This document shows, piece after piece, positions 45,909 through 56,396 of a DNA stretch of 64,000 nt. Source of the stretch: Paragorgia papillata (taxonomy: Eukaryota > Cnidaria > Anthozoa > Scleralcyonacea > Coralliidae); contig JAWNZC010000447.1 of assembly GCA_035771165.1 (NCBI GenBank), positions 62,001-126,000 of the forward strand, written 5' to 3'. The position numbers were made by a program, and so were the translations under genes. The notes under the pieces were generated by a model that made no database searches, had not been told where the DNA came from, and was given only the letters and a program-made list of their open reading frames with translations. Position 1 is the stretch's first letter. Every line of letters begins with the position of its first letter.

Positions 45909-46961
45909 AAAACTAATGACGGCACCTTGCACACCCAAGTCTACCGAAAGAAAACACACACTGACCAATACTGAATTACAACAGCAACCACCATACTCAA
46001 CACAAAATCAGTTGTATTAAAACATTATTCAACCGAATTGACACGCACTGTAACACAGAACAATCCAAAACAGAAGAACGTAGATACCTTCTCTCGACAT
46101 TCCGTATGAACAACTACCCTAGGAACTTCATCAACAAAGTCTTAACGCGCCAAAAACGAACACCGACGAACATCACACCTGACCAACCTGCTCCTGAAAG
46201 GACTAGGATCACTTTACCATACATCCACACTACATCAGAAATGACAGCTAGACTTCTCCGACCTTTTAACATTGACATAGCACACAAACCAACACATAAA
46301 CTTAGATCTAATTTCACGAAACACAAAGACAAGACGATTACAATCGATAGACACAACGCTATTTACGTGTTTCCCTTGCCGTAACTACTGCTCACAACAA
46401 TACATTGGACAAACATCCAAAAAGATTGAGACACGACTAACAGAACATCAGAACGCTATAAACCGACATGACCATAATTCACTTCCTGCCAAACACGCTG
46501 ACGACAACGGACACACTTTTGACTGGTCACGAACGAAAATACTAGGACAGGCGACTACCAAACATGCGCGCGAATTTAAAGAAGCGTGGCACAGCATAGA
46601 CAAACGTACATTCAACCGATACATCGACATTCCTACAACCTACCTTCAATTAAAACGTTCACATAACAATCCTGATTCACACCCACCCTCCGTTCCTTCC
46701 AAAGAAATCCACCCGTCGAACACTGGACACTCCACGACCACCATCAACTATACACAGACCTGGTTAGCAACGCGTCCCATCACAACCAATCAAACGCCAC
46801 CTATTCCTAACATCGCACCAATCAGACGCTCTCGTTGAATACAATTACGTGAGGAACAGCGCGAACATTCTAATACACCGTTAAACTTTTCTGAAGAAGA
46901 CTTGAAGAACCGAGTTGAAAGCTCAAAACTTTAATAATATAATCCGGAGAACACTTACTTA
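45909..46961 (+). mobile_element. Penelope-like retroelement, right (plus) 5'-truncated copy
   Basis: Begins within the RT domain at ACTAATGACGGCACC (encoding TNDGTLHTQVYRKKTH) and ends ATCCGGAGAACACTTACTTA. It is an inverted near-copy of 44261-45312. It carries its own lesions: a frame change near 46375-46385 in the GIY-YIG core (TTTCCCTTGCCGTAACTACT instead of the left copy's text) and an early stop in the RT tail. Plus-strand CDS pieces at 46106-46384 are remnants of the basic linker. Confidence 0.9.
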
Positions 46962-47399
46962 CTATATATATATCTTTTACGCAGACAGCACTTCTAGTTC
47001 ATCGCTTAAAAAAGATCTCACGAAGCAAGCTCAGAATGTCCTGATAATTCTTCAAAACGCTCAAGGTATCTCTGAACGAGTGAGTATGCTCAAACTACTG
47101 GAAGCGTGGCATTGCAAAGGTTCAAAGACTTTAAGAGTAAGTGGTGTACCTGCACCCGATCTTAACCCTGTCGATTGCCAACGATTTATTGTTCATCTCT
47201 TACTTGGATGAATATTAAGCGAGGATTTTCACTTCACTCCTTATTCTAATATATCGTATCTCGTACCAGGACTTCGAGCAGACACTGTTCTCGCTGATAA
47301 AAGTACCGTAAAGATGGCTGTTGTAAACAGCGATTTTTGCCAGGTAAGAAACGCGTTTTCGTACTTCCTAAATTTAGTAATCGTGAGATGCAGTTGTGG

Positions 47400-47630
47400 T
47401 GTGTTACGTTTTCCTGCAATTTTACAGTCAGATGCAACATACTTTTCACCAAAATGTTCGGGGAGTTCTTTCCGAAGTTGGCAAGTTCATTGGGAAGTTC
47501 AAAGTTCGTTTTGAAGTACGCATTTGGGATTGGCTGCTGTTGGAACCTATAGCCTCCTTCGCAGCCGTCAGTTCGGGTTCGTTCTCGCTCTCCCCAACTA
47601 CCGGTTGCGTACTCGAGCAGAAAATTCCTT
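47400..47630 (+). repeat. dispersed repeat, copy 1 (inverted partner at 48.4 kb)
   Basis: ACATACTTTTCACCAAAATG, GGATTGGCTGCTGTTGGAAC and ATAGCCTCCTTCGCAG recur inverted at 48370-48570. Unknown class, not protein-coding. Confidence 0.65.
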
Positions 47631-48369
47631 TCCAATTGTTGACCAATCAGTCAGACTTCCAATATCTGGAAACTCGACCTCCGACCTTGAGGCTTGAGCT
47701 GACCGTTAGAACCAATATTTCGAAAATTATTGCTTATAGTTTAGTAAGTATGCGTAAATAGAATCAATAAGGTGATGTTGTATTAACTATGAATACGTGT
47801 ACATGAAATAAAGTTAAAAGTGCCACTGCCTGGAATATGAAGCTGAATAACATCGAGGTTGTTAGGCAGATATGGCTGGACATCCCCGTAAAATTTATTA
47901 CCCGCTAGATACATGTCGCCGACACTTGTAGCTTTTTTAAGGCTTTTCGCACAGATTTATTTACACGACCAGCAAGAAGATATTCATAATACCATTCTTC
48001 GTAAATTTTGTAAAGCTCTGAGCTATAGTAAGCGAAATATGTATTACCGTTCAAGTAAACTAATTCGGGCATTCGGCCAGTTGCTTCAGACACTAAACAA
48101 CTTTGAGCTTTTGTTTACAATCTTAAATTTCTCTTAACGCTCTTACGCTTTAATACACTGATTTTCACGCTTATTTGTTTGCATATAGGTAGCAAGAACA
48201 TAGTCAAAACAATCTTCTTCGTAAATTTGGTGAAGTTCTTGGCTAAATTTTTCAAAATGTTAGGTTTCGACTAAACAAATTACACATAACAACACCAGCC
48301 CAGGACGGCTTATTTAGCACGACAATGGTGTAATTTCATTTGTCCATGTACACAAAGGGAATGGAATGT

Positions 48370-48575
48370 TGCTCTCGGATAAGCAGACGTTAGTTGGGAG
48401 AGGTAAGCGACCCATAAGAACGTCTGAGAAGGAGGCTATTAGGAACCAAGCAGCCAATCAAATGCGTAGTTCAAAAGGAGCCTGCGAATTACGTAATGAA
48501 CCTGCAAACGTCCGAACGAACTTCGAAACATTTTGATGAAAAGTATGTTGCAAGTGACTGTAATGATTTGTGTAA
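48370..48575 (-). repeat. dispersed repeat, copy 2
   Basis: Reverse complement of the family at 47400-47630, with GAAGGAGGCTATTAGGAACC and CATTTTGATGAAAAGTATGT. Confidence 0.65.
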
Positions 48576-48620
48576 AGGATACATCTTTCTATATTTATTC
48601 ATATACATCTTATTCTTCCT

Positions 48621-48621
<1 letters not shown>

Positions 48622-48675
<54 letters not shown>

Positions 48676-48716
48676 TGTATGTATGTAAGTATGTATGTAT
48701 GTATGTGTGTGTGTGT

Positions 48717-48764
<48 letters not shown>

Positions 48765-48960
48765 GTGCGTATGTGCGTATGTGCGTATGTGCGTATGTGC
48801 GTATGTGCGTATGTGCGTATGTGCGTATGTGCGTATGTGCGTATGTGCGTATGTGCGTATGTGCGTATGTGCGTATGTGCGTATGTGCGTATGTGCGTAT
48901 GTGCGTATGTGCGTATGTGCGTATGTGCGTATGTGCGTATGTATGTATGTATGTATGTAT
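48622..48960. repeat. compound microsatellite TTTA / GTAT / GT / GTGCGTAT
   Basis: (TTTA)n at 48622-48676, (GTAT)n to 48704, (GT)n to about 48757, (GTGCGTAT)n to about 48938, then GTAT again. Open frames across it are artefacts. T-rich sequence continues to about 49100. Confidence 0.95.
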
Positions 48961-49236
48961 TTATTTTATTTTTATTTTCTATTTTTCATTTTTGTTTCTT
49001 TTAATTTTTCATATTTCATTTTTTATTTCTTATTTCTCGTTTTTGTTTTTATTATTATTTATTCTTTTATTTTATTGTATTTTTATTCTATTTTATTTTG
49101 ATAACTGTACTGCATAAACCTTAAAAAGAAAGATCTGTGCATTTTCACGACACCATCGACATAAATCGCAGCATTTGACCGTTAATTCAATATAATTTTT
49201 AGAAAACTTCCACAGTTTCACGGAAGACGCCATTAA

Positions 49237-49458
49237 ATGGAAGAAACAAGGATAAAATTTGTACAAATGGCAGAAGTTCTGGTAAGAAAACCAAACAAAC
49301 GGACGGGACGGACAGTAGAGATTAATATTTCTGACGATGAGATCGATGGTGTCACCGAACAAGAAAATTCGGAAAATATTTTGGCAGCAAAACGTCGAAA
49401 GTTGACAGAGAAATCATTCTGTGTGTCGAGCACGAAATCTGTTGTCGATATTGACTAA
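49237..49458 (+). CDS. small ORF, possible first exon, unknown
   Basis: ATG-started frame of 73 codons with a mixed charged composition (EINISDDEIDGVTEQEN, AAKRRKLTEKSF) unlike the surrounding AT-rich noise. A donor-like CTG|GTAAGA lies after codon 15. No family recognised. A RecQ-like fragment starts 300 bp further on the opposite strand. Low support. Confidence 0.25.
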   Translation: MEETRIKFVQMAEVLVRKPNKRTGRTVEINISDDEIDGVTEQENSENILAAKRRKLTEKSFCVSSTKSVVDID

Positions 49459-49558
49459 GTTACAGAAAATATATTTCTGTTAACATTTGTGTTAGCCAGA
49501 AGAAGATGGAGAGTGCCGTGTGGATGTCATCAAGAAAAAAAGTAAGGTCATGTAGTAA

Positions 49559-50136
49559 CTTAGGCTCGATTTCCAGTCGTCTCCCGGGCCCCGGTATACT
49601 AACCTCTCCTGGAAGAGACGGCTGGACGCGTGAGCTACAGAACGTGTCTGTAAAATAGTGCATACACTGTAAAAAACACTCTAAACGACTCTAAAAGAGT
49701 CATTTCGACCCTTTTTAATTTAGAGTGTAAATTAATTTACTTGGCTCGATTTCCAGCTGTGTCGCCTAAAACAATAAAGCTGACTGAAATGTAAGTGACT
49801 TTTCCGATCCTGTACGCTGAATGACGAAAACAGCTTGGTCATTAACCAATTTCTCTAGAGTTTCCCGTTGGAAATCTCTTAGACAATCAACCTTAAACAT
49901 TTCTAAAATCCGACCACATGCCTCACTCATCAGCACTCCGTTTTGATCTCCATTTTGAACTGATAATTCCTGCAATAATCCCAATAATATATATGCCTGT
50001 TGAAAATGTGTAGCCATGAGTTTGTGATTGGTGCAATTGCGTGCAAATCGACAATGACAAGCTCACGAGTCCAGCCGTGATTTCGGGGAAGGCGAGTACC
50101 CGGGCCCGAGATATATACGGCTAGAAATCGAGCCTA
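49559..50136. mobile_element. TIR element containing a RecQ-like fragment
   Basis: Left TAGGCTCGATTTCCAG and right CTAGAAATCGAGCCTA (complementary), each with an internal CCCGGGCCC block. A third copy of the terminus (GGCTCGATTTCCAG) lies inside at 49743. No clear TSD. The right half carries a helicase coding fragment on the minus strand. Confidence 0.65.
49766..50017 (-). pseudogene. RecQ-like helicase N-terminal fragment
   Basis: Frame with EACGRILEMFKVDCLRDFQR and ETLEKLVNDQAVFVIQRTGS followed by EKSLTFQ: the start of a RecQ-type helicase domain with the Q-motif-like region and a damaged Walker A (TGSEKS for the usual TGxGKS). It ends in a stop right after Walker A, where the internal TIR copy begins. 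It belongs to a different RecQ subgroup than the RECQL pseudogene at 38-47 kb (inference from sequence style). Confidence 0.65.
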
Positions 50137-50199
50137 GTAGAGACTTCACATTTAACGACGATACTTGGCTAATCTAGTTTAGCTTTATACATCAATACG

Positions 50200-50280
50200 T
50201 CGTTTTCATCTGAAGTTACGGCGGCCATATTGGTGTACCAAAACAATTAAATGGCGGTCATATTGGTGTACCATATTAAT
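50200..50280 (+). repeat. degenerate copy of the MITE at 43655-43822
   Basis: CGTTTTCATCTGAAGTTACG, GGCGGCCATATTGGTGTACC and GGCGGTCATATTGGTGTACC match the interior and left end of that MITE. Confidence 0.75.
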
Positions 50281-50489
50281 CCTATAGAATTTAGCTTTAT
50301 TAGGAAATAATTGTGGTTAAATGTGGAAATCGCCATATATATTTTTGGCAAAACTTTTTGGACGCTCCTGTCATTGTCTTACGCGGTCTTGCCAACGTTA
50401 TTGGCCATCACCGCTTCTTTCTTTTGCTCTGCTGATAACTGAAAGTTAGCATTCCGGTTAACAAATAGATTTCATTTTGTCGTTGTTTG

Positions 50490-50760
50490 TTCAGTTATCG
50501 ATGCACGGAGAACGCCACAACGTGGTAAGAACAAAAAAGGTACCCGTTAAACGCAGACAAGTTCTTACCACGACTTCTCTGATTACATTTATAACTGACC
50601 AAACAACAAAAAACTGGAATGTATTTGTTTTATACATTTAAACAAACCATTCAGGAAGTTCTTGGGTGATTCCAGGTATGTAAAAGTTAACAACAGTCAG
50701 CTGACGTGATCCACACGTCTGTCTTCTAATAGGTCATGGGCATCAAACAATGAAAATGCG
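50490..50760 (-). repeat. dispersed repeat, copy 2 (see 4340-4615)
   Basis: Inverted counterpart of the repeat near 4.4 kb, with CAACGTGGTAAGAAC and CAGCTGACGTGATC in the same order. Internally TTCTTACCACG appears inverted to GTGGTAAGAAC, a short hairpin. Confidence 0.6.
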
Positions 50761-50764
50761 CGCA

Positions 50765-52440
50765 ACAAAGAGGTTATTCTAAGGTTATCCAAAGTGTTTA
50801 CTCAATCAAGACCTAACATAAAGAGTTTGGGTCCGATAACAAAACAAATGACTTGCGCTTTGATATTAAACCAGACGCATTGCGAAAAAGCGGTGCCCTG
50901 TTTGGCGCTAAAATCGTCGCGTCAGAAACGTTGCGTAAAAAACGTCGCTTACTAACTTGTCTACCTTATTTCAAAATAGGATTATTTCAAAACAACGAAG
51001 CATGTGCATAACCATTGTTTCTGTGTGAAAACCAAGGCAAAACAAATCCTCCACTCCTCGTTACCTCCAGGTTACTCGATTTCTTACTCGCTATCTATCG
51101 ACAAATAGACATATAGTAGAGTAACCAATAAGGTTATAGCATTTGCCATGGCATAATAGGTCTCTTGTTAAGCCATTTTTCGCTCCACCAAACATTCTCT
51201 AGACATCTATTGGGAATTTATAGTTTAGGCGTCATTTTCGCTGTCCATGGACTCGTGTTTGGCCTCGCCTCTCGCAAATTCCCGCACACTGAATAAATTA
51301 TCAAGTTGTCTTTATATAATTTATTTACACTACATATACAAGCTCTCATCAAACATATTAAACCTTCTCACTGAACCTTCGAATCTACATACTTATCACG
51401 TTTCTGGTTGGCTGAGCTCACTCACCCGACATTACCATGAAAACGCGCGATCATACACGAACTGTTCGATATCTTAATTAAACAAGACGCCTGGTCAGGC
51501 GTTCTCGGGCTACTGCAAACTCGCAGCTGCAATTACTTCGCATGCACAGCAGTGCTAAAATCTATAAGTCTAAACATCATATGTCACAGAAAATAGTCAA
51601 AACACAATCTAATTCTCCGATAGAAAACACAATTCGCAATACACAAAACACGATTGCCTGTATTCCCCACACAGCGTTCATATGTCGAGTCCCTTCGGGT
51701 GTTAAATATCAAGTTTATATTCAAGATCATGTTTAATCAGCGATTGTAAGCGTATATAAGATCAAGATACCTGCCAGCGAAATTACTGAACAATAACTAT
51801 GTCTGTGAACACACTGAACACGTCCAAGAAAGAACACTTGACTTCAAACAACTTGATCAGAGATCAGGATTCAGGAAAGCGAAGAAAGAAAACATGTTCT
51901 AAAGTTATAGCATTTAGCACGCATCATCAGCCGCGCAAGGCCTGGGGGGATGACGTAATGATTGCCATTTCGAAACATAGACAAACGGAGCCGAAACCTG
52001 GACTCGGTCTACCATAGGTAGCGAAATGCGAGGGAATCTTCAATCGTATTATACTGTTATTTTCTCGTTTTTCTTTTTACTTTTAGATTATATAATTTTT
52101 CTGAGATTGCTTAAAACCAATAATAATAATAATAAAGTTATTCACTAAAAAACTCAGATTCATCATGCAAAATAATATAAATAGTAAATAGCACTATAAT
52201 TATACTAAAGACACATCTAAAAAATTAAAAAGTAATTTCTATTAACAAAATTTCCTCATAAAAAAAATTAAAAATTCATCGTCCATAAAAATTACAATTT
52301 TGCTAATCGACGTTCTATAAAACCTAGTTCAATGTTGGCTGGCATCTGGCATGCGATGTGGCGTGGAGCGTCTATTACCCCTTATCGCCTTCACCGCAGA
52401 TCTAATTAAGGCAAATGACAATATGCATCGCATCCATGTT
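50765..52440. other. non-coding stretch
   Basis: Several short frames without recognisable domains (51247-51477, 51542-51736, 51799-52017). AT-rich from 52060 to 52320 with an (AAT)n tract near 52120. Nothing further supported. Confidence 0.35.
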
Positions 52441-52449
52441 AAGGTAGTA

Positions 52450-53000
52450 TTGTATTTTGATTTGCTCTAGTGCTAGCATTTCCGCTATACGTTTCTATGC
52501 TACTGTGGTTTCTTTCGCAAGTCCACCAGTAGTTGAAAATACTAAAGGCGTAAATGACGCGTGTTCGACCTCTCTAATTCGGTCTCCATACTCTCTCTTC
52601 TTTCCCAATTCATGTTGTCTGTACAGTGCGGAATACTTGTGTTTCGGTAGCTAGGTGCGTTGGGATGGAACACCCTTAAATAAAAAATGCATCCTGCTGC
52701 TTACTCCAAAAACCTTTAGCACGTATATCTGCTCTAGCATCATCTCTCTTATTGGCTGTCCTCGGTAGAATGGTCTCGCCGGTAAGTGGTTTAAGTTGTG
52801 GCTCTTTTTCCACGTCGGAACAAATTTAATTAAGCCAGTCGGTCGTTATATCTCTTATCCCATTATGCCTAACGATTTGTAATCCTCCAACAGGGCATAT
52901 CGTAGCATGATCAGCTGAAAAACTTCCCCCACATTTACAATTTTCATCCTGCCATAACAAATGGGACGATAACAAATTACTCCAAAACAACAAATAGTTG
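52450..53000 (-). pseudogene. C-terminal fragment of a retroelement polyprotein
   Basis: Minus strand reads ENCKCGGSFSADHATICPVG and GLQIVRHNGIRDITTDWLN, a stop, then EPQLKPLTGETILPRTANKR and DDARADIRAKGFWSKQQDAF. After frame changes it continues with REVEHASFTPLVFSTTGGLA. This is the conserved C-terminal block (CxCG...H...CP zinc site, then an RxDIRAxGFW nuclease-like segment) that follows reverse transcriptase in many animal retroelements. Multiple stops make it non-functional. The exact superfamily is not certain. Confidence 0.65.
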
Positions 53001-53140
53001 AAATACATTGTGTACGTATGTTTTCAGAAATAGCATTGGCTTCAATTTGATGTATATATAGTATAAGTTTCCTCGTTATTTTAAACTTTTTAAAATGTAG
53101 TAAATGTTCGACCATATTTCGCTGGGAAATAACAGTAAGA

Positions 53141-53471
53141 AACTTGTTGTAGTTTTTCTGAGTTTTGAGCTGAAATACTTAACGCTGAACGTTCGGCTAT
53201 ATATGAAACTGAAGCTATTGAAAAATGCTATTTGGTATAGAAACTTCAAGCATTTACTAAAAGGGAAATAATTAAAAAATAGAAAAACAACTGCCATTTT
53301 GTAACGTTCGGCAAACAAAATGGCAGTTGTTTTTATATATTTTAATTATTTCCGTTTTAGCTAGAGTCTTGAAGTTTCTATACCAAATAGGATTTTTCAA
53401 TAGCTTCAGTTTCATATACAGCCCAACGTTCAGCGTTAAGTATTTCAGCTCAAAACTCAGAAAAACTAACA
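53141..53471. mobile_element. 330-bp hairpin MITE
   Basis: Arms of about 150 bp (53141-53292 and 53322-53471) are inverted copies, from GTTTTTCTGAGTTTTGAGCT outside to AACAACTGCCATTTTG inside. The centre is a short AACGTTCGGC loop. About 90 percent pairing by eye. Confidence 0.85.
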
Positions 53472-53589
53472 TTTAAATATTTTTGGCTTCATCCATTCAT
53501 AGGGCCTGACTTATGGAGTTAGCGTTCCAGTTTACTTAGAGTTCAATGGTATAACCTAACCCTAAAAGAAATATTGAAAAAAAACAAAG

Positions 53590-53690
53590 TCAAACCGGAA
53601 ATAAAATGTCAAACCGGAAGTGACGTCCAAAATGACCGGAACTCAATTCTAAGAAACCGGAAATGACGTCATCCAAAAACTCGAAAAGCT
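53590..53690. promoter_or_regulatory. cluster of ACCGGAA / TGACGTC motifs
   Basis: Four CCGGAA motifs in 90 bp, several joined to TGACGTC (AACCGGAAGTGACGTC, AACCGGAAATGACGTCATC). This looks like paired ETS- and CRE-type sites. A related ACTTCCGGTTGGATGTGACG lies at about 58298. Either regulatory or repeated ends of one element. Confidence 0.35.
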
Positions 53691-53761
53691 TAAAAAAAAC
53701 ACAATAGACAAAAATTTCGACTTTAATTTTCTTAATATTTACAACTATTTACAAGAAATAT

Positions 53762-55298
53762 TTACAAGTATTGCAAATGATTTCCTTTGCGAACCAACAG
53801 TTTATATCGATTCTTTATTTGCTCGTCACTTGACTCTAAATGCGGAAATTGCTGACGCATTCTTCTTAACACATTTCTCCACGAGACATAATTCTTCCCG
53901 CTACTTTCTTTACTTTGGTTGCAAAGCTGGCGCAGTAACCGGTTAACTTCATCTCCTGGCGTTCCTCTCCATTCCTCCACCTCTTCATCAACACCTTCCT
54001 CCGCCGCATCTTCCCCTCTCCACCAAGCCACACGGGAAATTGGATCCGTCTTATAGGCCATGACAGCGTAACTAAAAGGAAATTTGTCATAATTAATAAA
54101 CTAAGACTAATGGTATGAAAAAAGACATATTTAACTCACCCTAAAAGGGATTTGATATCGCCGAATATATTATTTTGCGCCCTAGTCCATTCTTTCCCGG
54201 GCAGATATTTTCTAACACCAAAACTTCTGAGTTGCTCCTTGGCTTGGGTGAAAATTAAAGCTCCCTTCCCCTTTGCGTGTAGCTTTCTATTGCCATTGAC
54301 TTCACTTCTAGAGAACAAGGGTGCACATACTGCCGGATGTCGTTGGGATTCTGCTGCTGATGTATCTAAAAAGCCTCCATCAACGTCATCGCTGCAACAG
54401 TTGTCTCGACTCCTAACCCGCCTAACAGTTCCGGATGGGCTTCCATTTGATCCAAAATATCACCTGCTTTCTCCAGGAAACTAGCTCCCTGACGCGTGGT
54501 AGTTGGCATAAATAGATTGTAGACATGAGAGGCTCGTAGAAAATGATACATTAAATTATAAACTTTGACACGAACTATCTGGGCTTGTCCCGTTGGATTA
54601 TGAACTGATAGATTGTAGCTACCACCATGATTACGCACTGGATGTCGCCGCGCATCCAGAGGTGTGAACATGACAAACTCTTCCAGATTAACCCCAGCAG
54701 GAATGTGTTGACGTTTTCTTGTCTTCATAGCAAAGATGTGAGGAATTCTCGTCGACTGGCCGATATCCCAGCGATTCATGGGATACCCATGGTTTGTTGC
54801 ACCACACCTTAAAAAAACCCAAAACACGTTTTTTCCCCTTTAAATTACCTACTCCAAAATCTCATCTGGTATAACAGGAAAATCATTGATTAGTTGCTTC
54901 ATTCCAAACTCCATCACACGCATGTATCGTACTGCTGCTCTCATCAACGCACTAACCAAACTCTGGATTGGAACAGCTTTTTATAAGCCGCGAATGAGGT
55001 GTTCCACTTCTTCTGGACTTGCCACTGAGAGGTACCCTTCCTGGCACAATCCTTCACAAATTCTTGTCTTTAAACCATTCGTCTTGAGAACAGAGATGAC
55101 CGCCAGGTTGTATGAGAGGAACAATGCGTTGAAATCCTTCTCTCTTTTGAAACGTCGATTGCAATTGGCAAGCCCAACAACGTTGCCGACTATTCTTGTT
55201 AAGATCTCCACTGTCTCCTCACTCACCGGCAAGTTGACGGCAAAATAATCCACATCCAAAGCATCGTTTTCGATTGTGAGAGACCACACCGAGGGCAA
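53762..55298 (-). pseudogene. multi-exon gene of unknown family with stop and frameshift
   Basis: Minus-strand exons can be joined: from 55298 to about 54853, 54807 to about 54141, and 54071 to 53762, using GTAGGT and GTGAGT donors and AG acceptors. Peptides include DYFAVNLPVSEETVEILTRI, HPVRNHGGSYNLSVHNPTGQ and YLPGKEWTRAQNNIFGDIKS. The last exon (KNYVSWRNVLRRMRQQFPHL, SSDEQIKNRYKLLV) could be a Myb/SANT-like helix bundle. A TAA occurs early (after HLIRGL, 54981-54983) and a +1 frame change is needed near 54420. I do not recognise the family; it may be mobile-element derived. The 5' end is lost near the TIR element at 55402. Confidence 0.5.
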
Positions 55299-55401
55299 CG
55301 CTGCATAGCGGAGCTATCAGAAACACGTCTTACTTCAACGAGAGTCAGTAACAAATGAGAGTCTGAGGTTAAACAACACGTCTTTCTCCTAGGAGTACAA
55401 C

Positions 55402-56396
55402 CAACCTCGTACCCAGGGCCTTCTCTGCTTTCAAAATGGCGCAAGGAGAAGACCCTGGCAAAGGCTGGTCACGTGACACCAATAATTTTGGAATATTTTG
55501 ATGAGTGACTCACACTGAACCGGGGGGCGCGGTACAGTCACTGATAAACAGAGTAGTTGGCTTGCGTATATAAAACTATTCAGTGAACTATTTAGGCACT
55601 CAAGAATAACCAAACCGTACAAATAACAAGACATTCTCTTAACAAGTTTATCAAATCAGTTGATTATCGTGTTTAGTAAGAAGCGTCTGCACTACAACAT
55701 ATTTGCTTTATTATGCAAGCAAGAAGTGTTTATTTCGCTTTCTGGACTTTCCGAGTCTAATTTAAAAAGTTTAGAAATCTACAAAGTCAAAGTCTTCAGT
55801 GCTGATCTATAATGTTCGTCGATCGTATTGTTGTTGATCGAATATTTGTTAACTACAACCTCAAAGTCAACGAGGACAGCAGATTCGATTTCGAATATGC
55901 CGTTTGAGTATAAATCGACAGATACAACAATTAAATTTCCACAAATCTCAAACGTGTGGACAAGAAACATAAATGTGCTATACTGAACGGTAAATAAACT
56001 TCCAACAATCAACAGCACAATTCGAATATTTTAAGTGTATGTAGCAGTACCTGTATAAACCACAGTAGTTCTATTGAAAGCGGATTTCTGTTTATCAGTT
56101 TATGATCGTTCGTCGCCTTCGGCTTCATTTCTGGCGATTGACGGCAACAAATGTCGTAAATTTTGAAATATATTATTAATATCTATTTGAAATATAACGT
56201 TACAGGATTTGCAACAACCTTCTACGCTTATAAGAACCGAATCAACCGCTCCCCCCAGGACGGGAGAAGCTCAAATTATCCACGTGACCAAATACTCCAA
56301 GAATCCTCCAAGAATCTTGGAGTATTTTGGAATCACGTGACCAGCCTTTGCCAGTGTCTTCTCCTCCCGCCATTTTGAAAGCAGAGAAGGCCCTGA
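55402..56396. mobile_element. Mutator-type TIR sequence, ~1 kb, right end clipped
   Basis: Left CAACCTCGTACCCAGGGCCT, extending through TCTCTGCTTTCAAAATGGCG to CTGGTCACGTGAC, matches the right arm (GTCACGTG... complement ending AGGGCCTTCTCTGC) over about 90 bp. The terminal 15 bp are missing on the right, where the sequence passes straight into the Mutator-like transposase frame. Same family style as 8534-12054. Possibly these TIRs belong to the transposase-bearing element itself. Confidence 0.75.

Larger units (their letters stand above)
38493..47343 (+). pseudogene. RECQL-type DNA helicase pseudogene, dispersed exons
   Basis: Four exons with proper splice sites match different parts of a RecQ1-like helicase, in order. 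38493-38574 encodes VRKKPSTQDATVDEIATVIK and TQFAEQSG, the start of the second RecA-like lobe. 39867-39906 encodes NQVHHAWTKGSFK. 40768-40927 encodes the zinc-binding region (FAEQTGLEKLYKMLAYCQ, then HFGEQWNDAECNGMCDNC). 46985-47343 encodes the RQC winged helix (MLKLLEAWHCKGSKTLRVSG and EDFHFTPYSNISYLVP). The last two exons join in phase. TGA stops at 40840-40842 and 47209-47211 replace codons that are Arg in relatives, so both look like CGA to TGA changes. The motif V-VI exon was not found. This is an unprocessed, decayed gene; a 6-kb intron holds the mobile elements at 42-47 kb. Confidence 0.75.

Noticed and set aside
47246..47761. Frames on both strands at 47.3-47.7 kb
   Set aside because: They overlap the end of the RECQL winged-helix exon and a dispersed repeat; no protein similarity recognised.
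48496..49117. 201- and 140-codon frames rich in CVCAYVRM
   Set aside because: They span (TTTA)n, (GT)n and (GTGCGTAT)n microsatellites.
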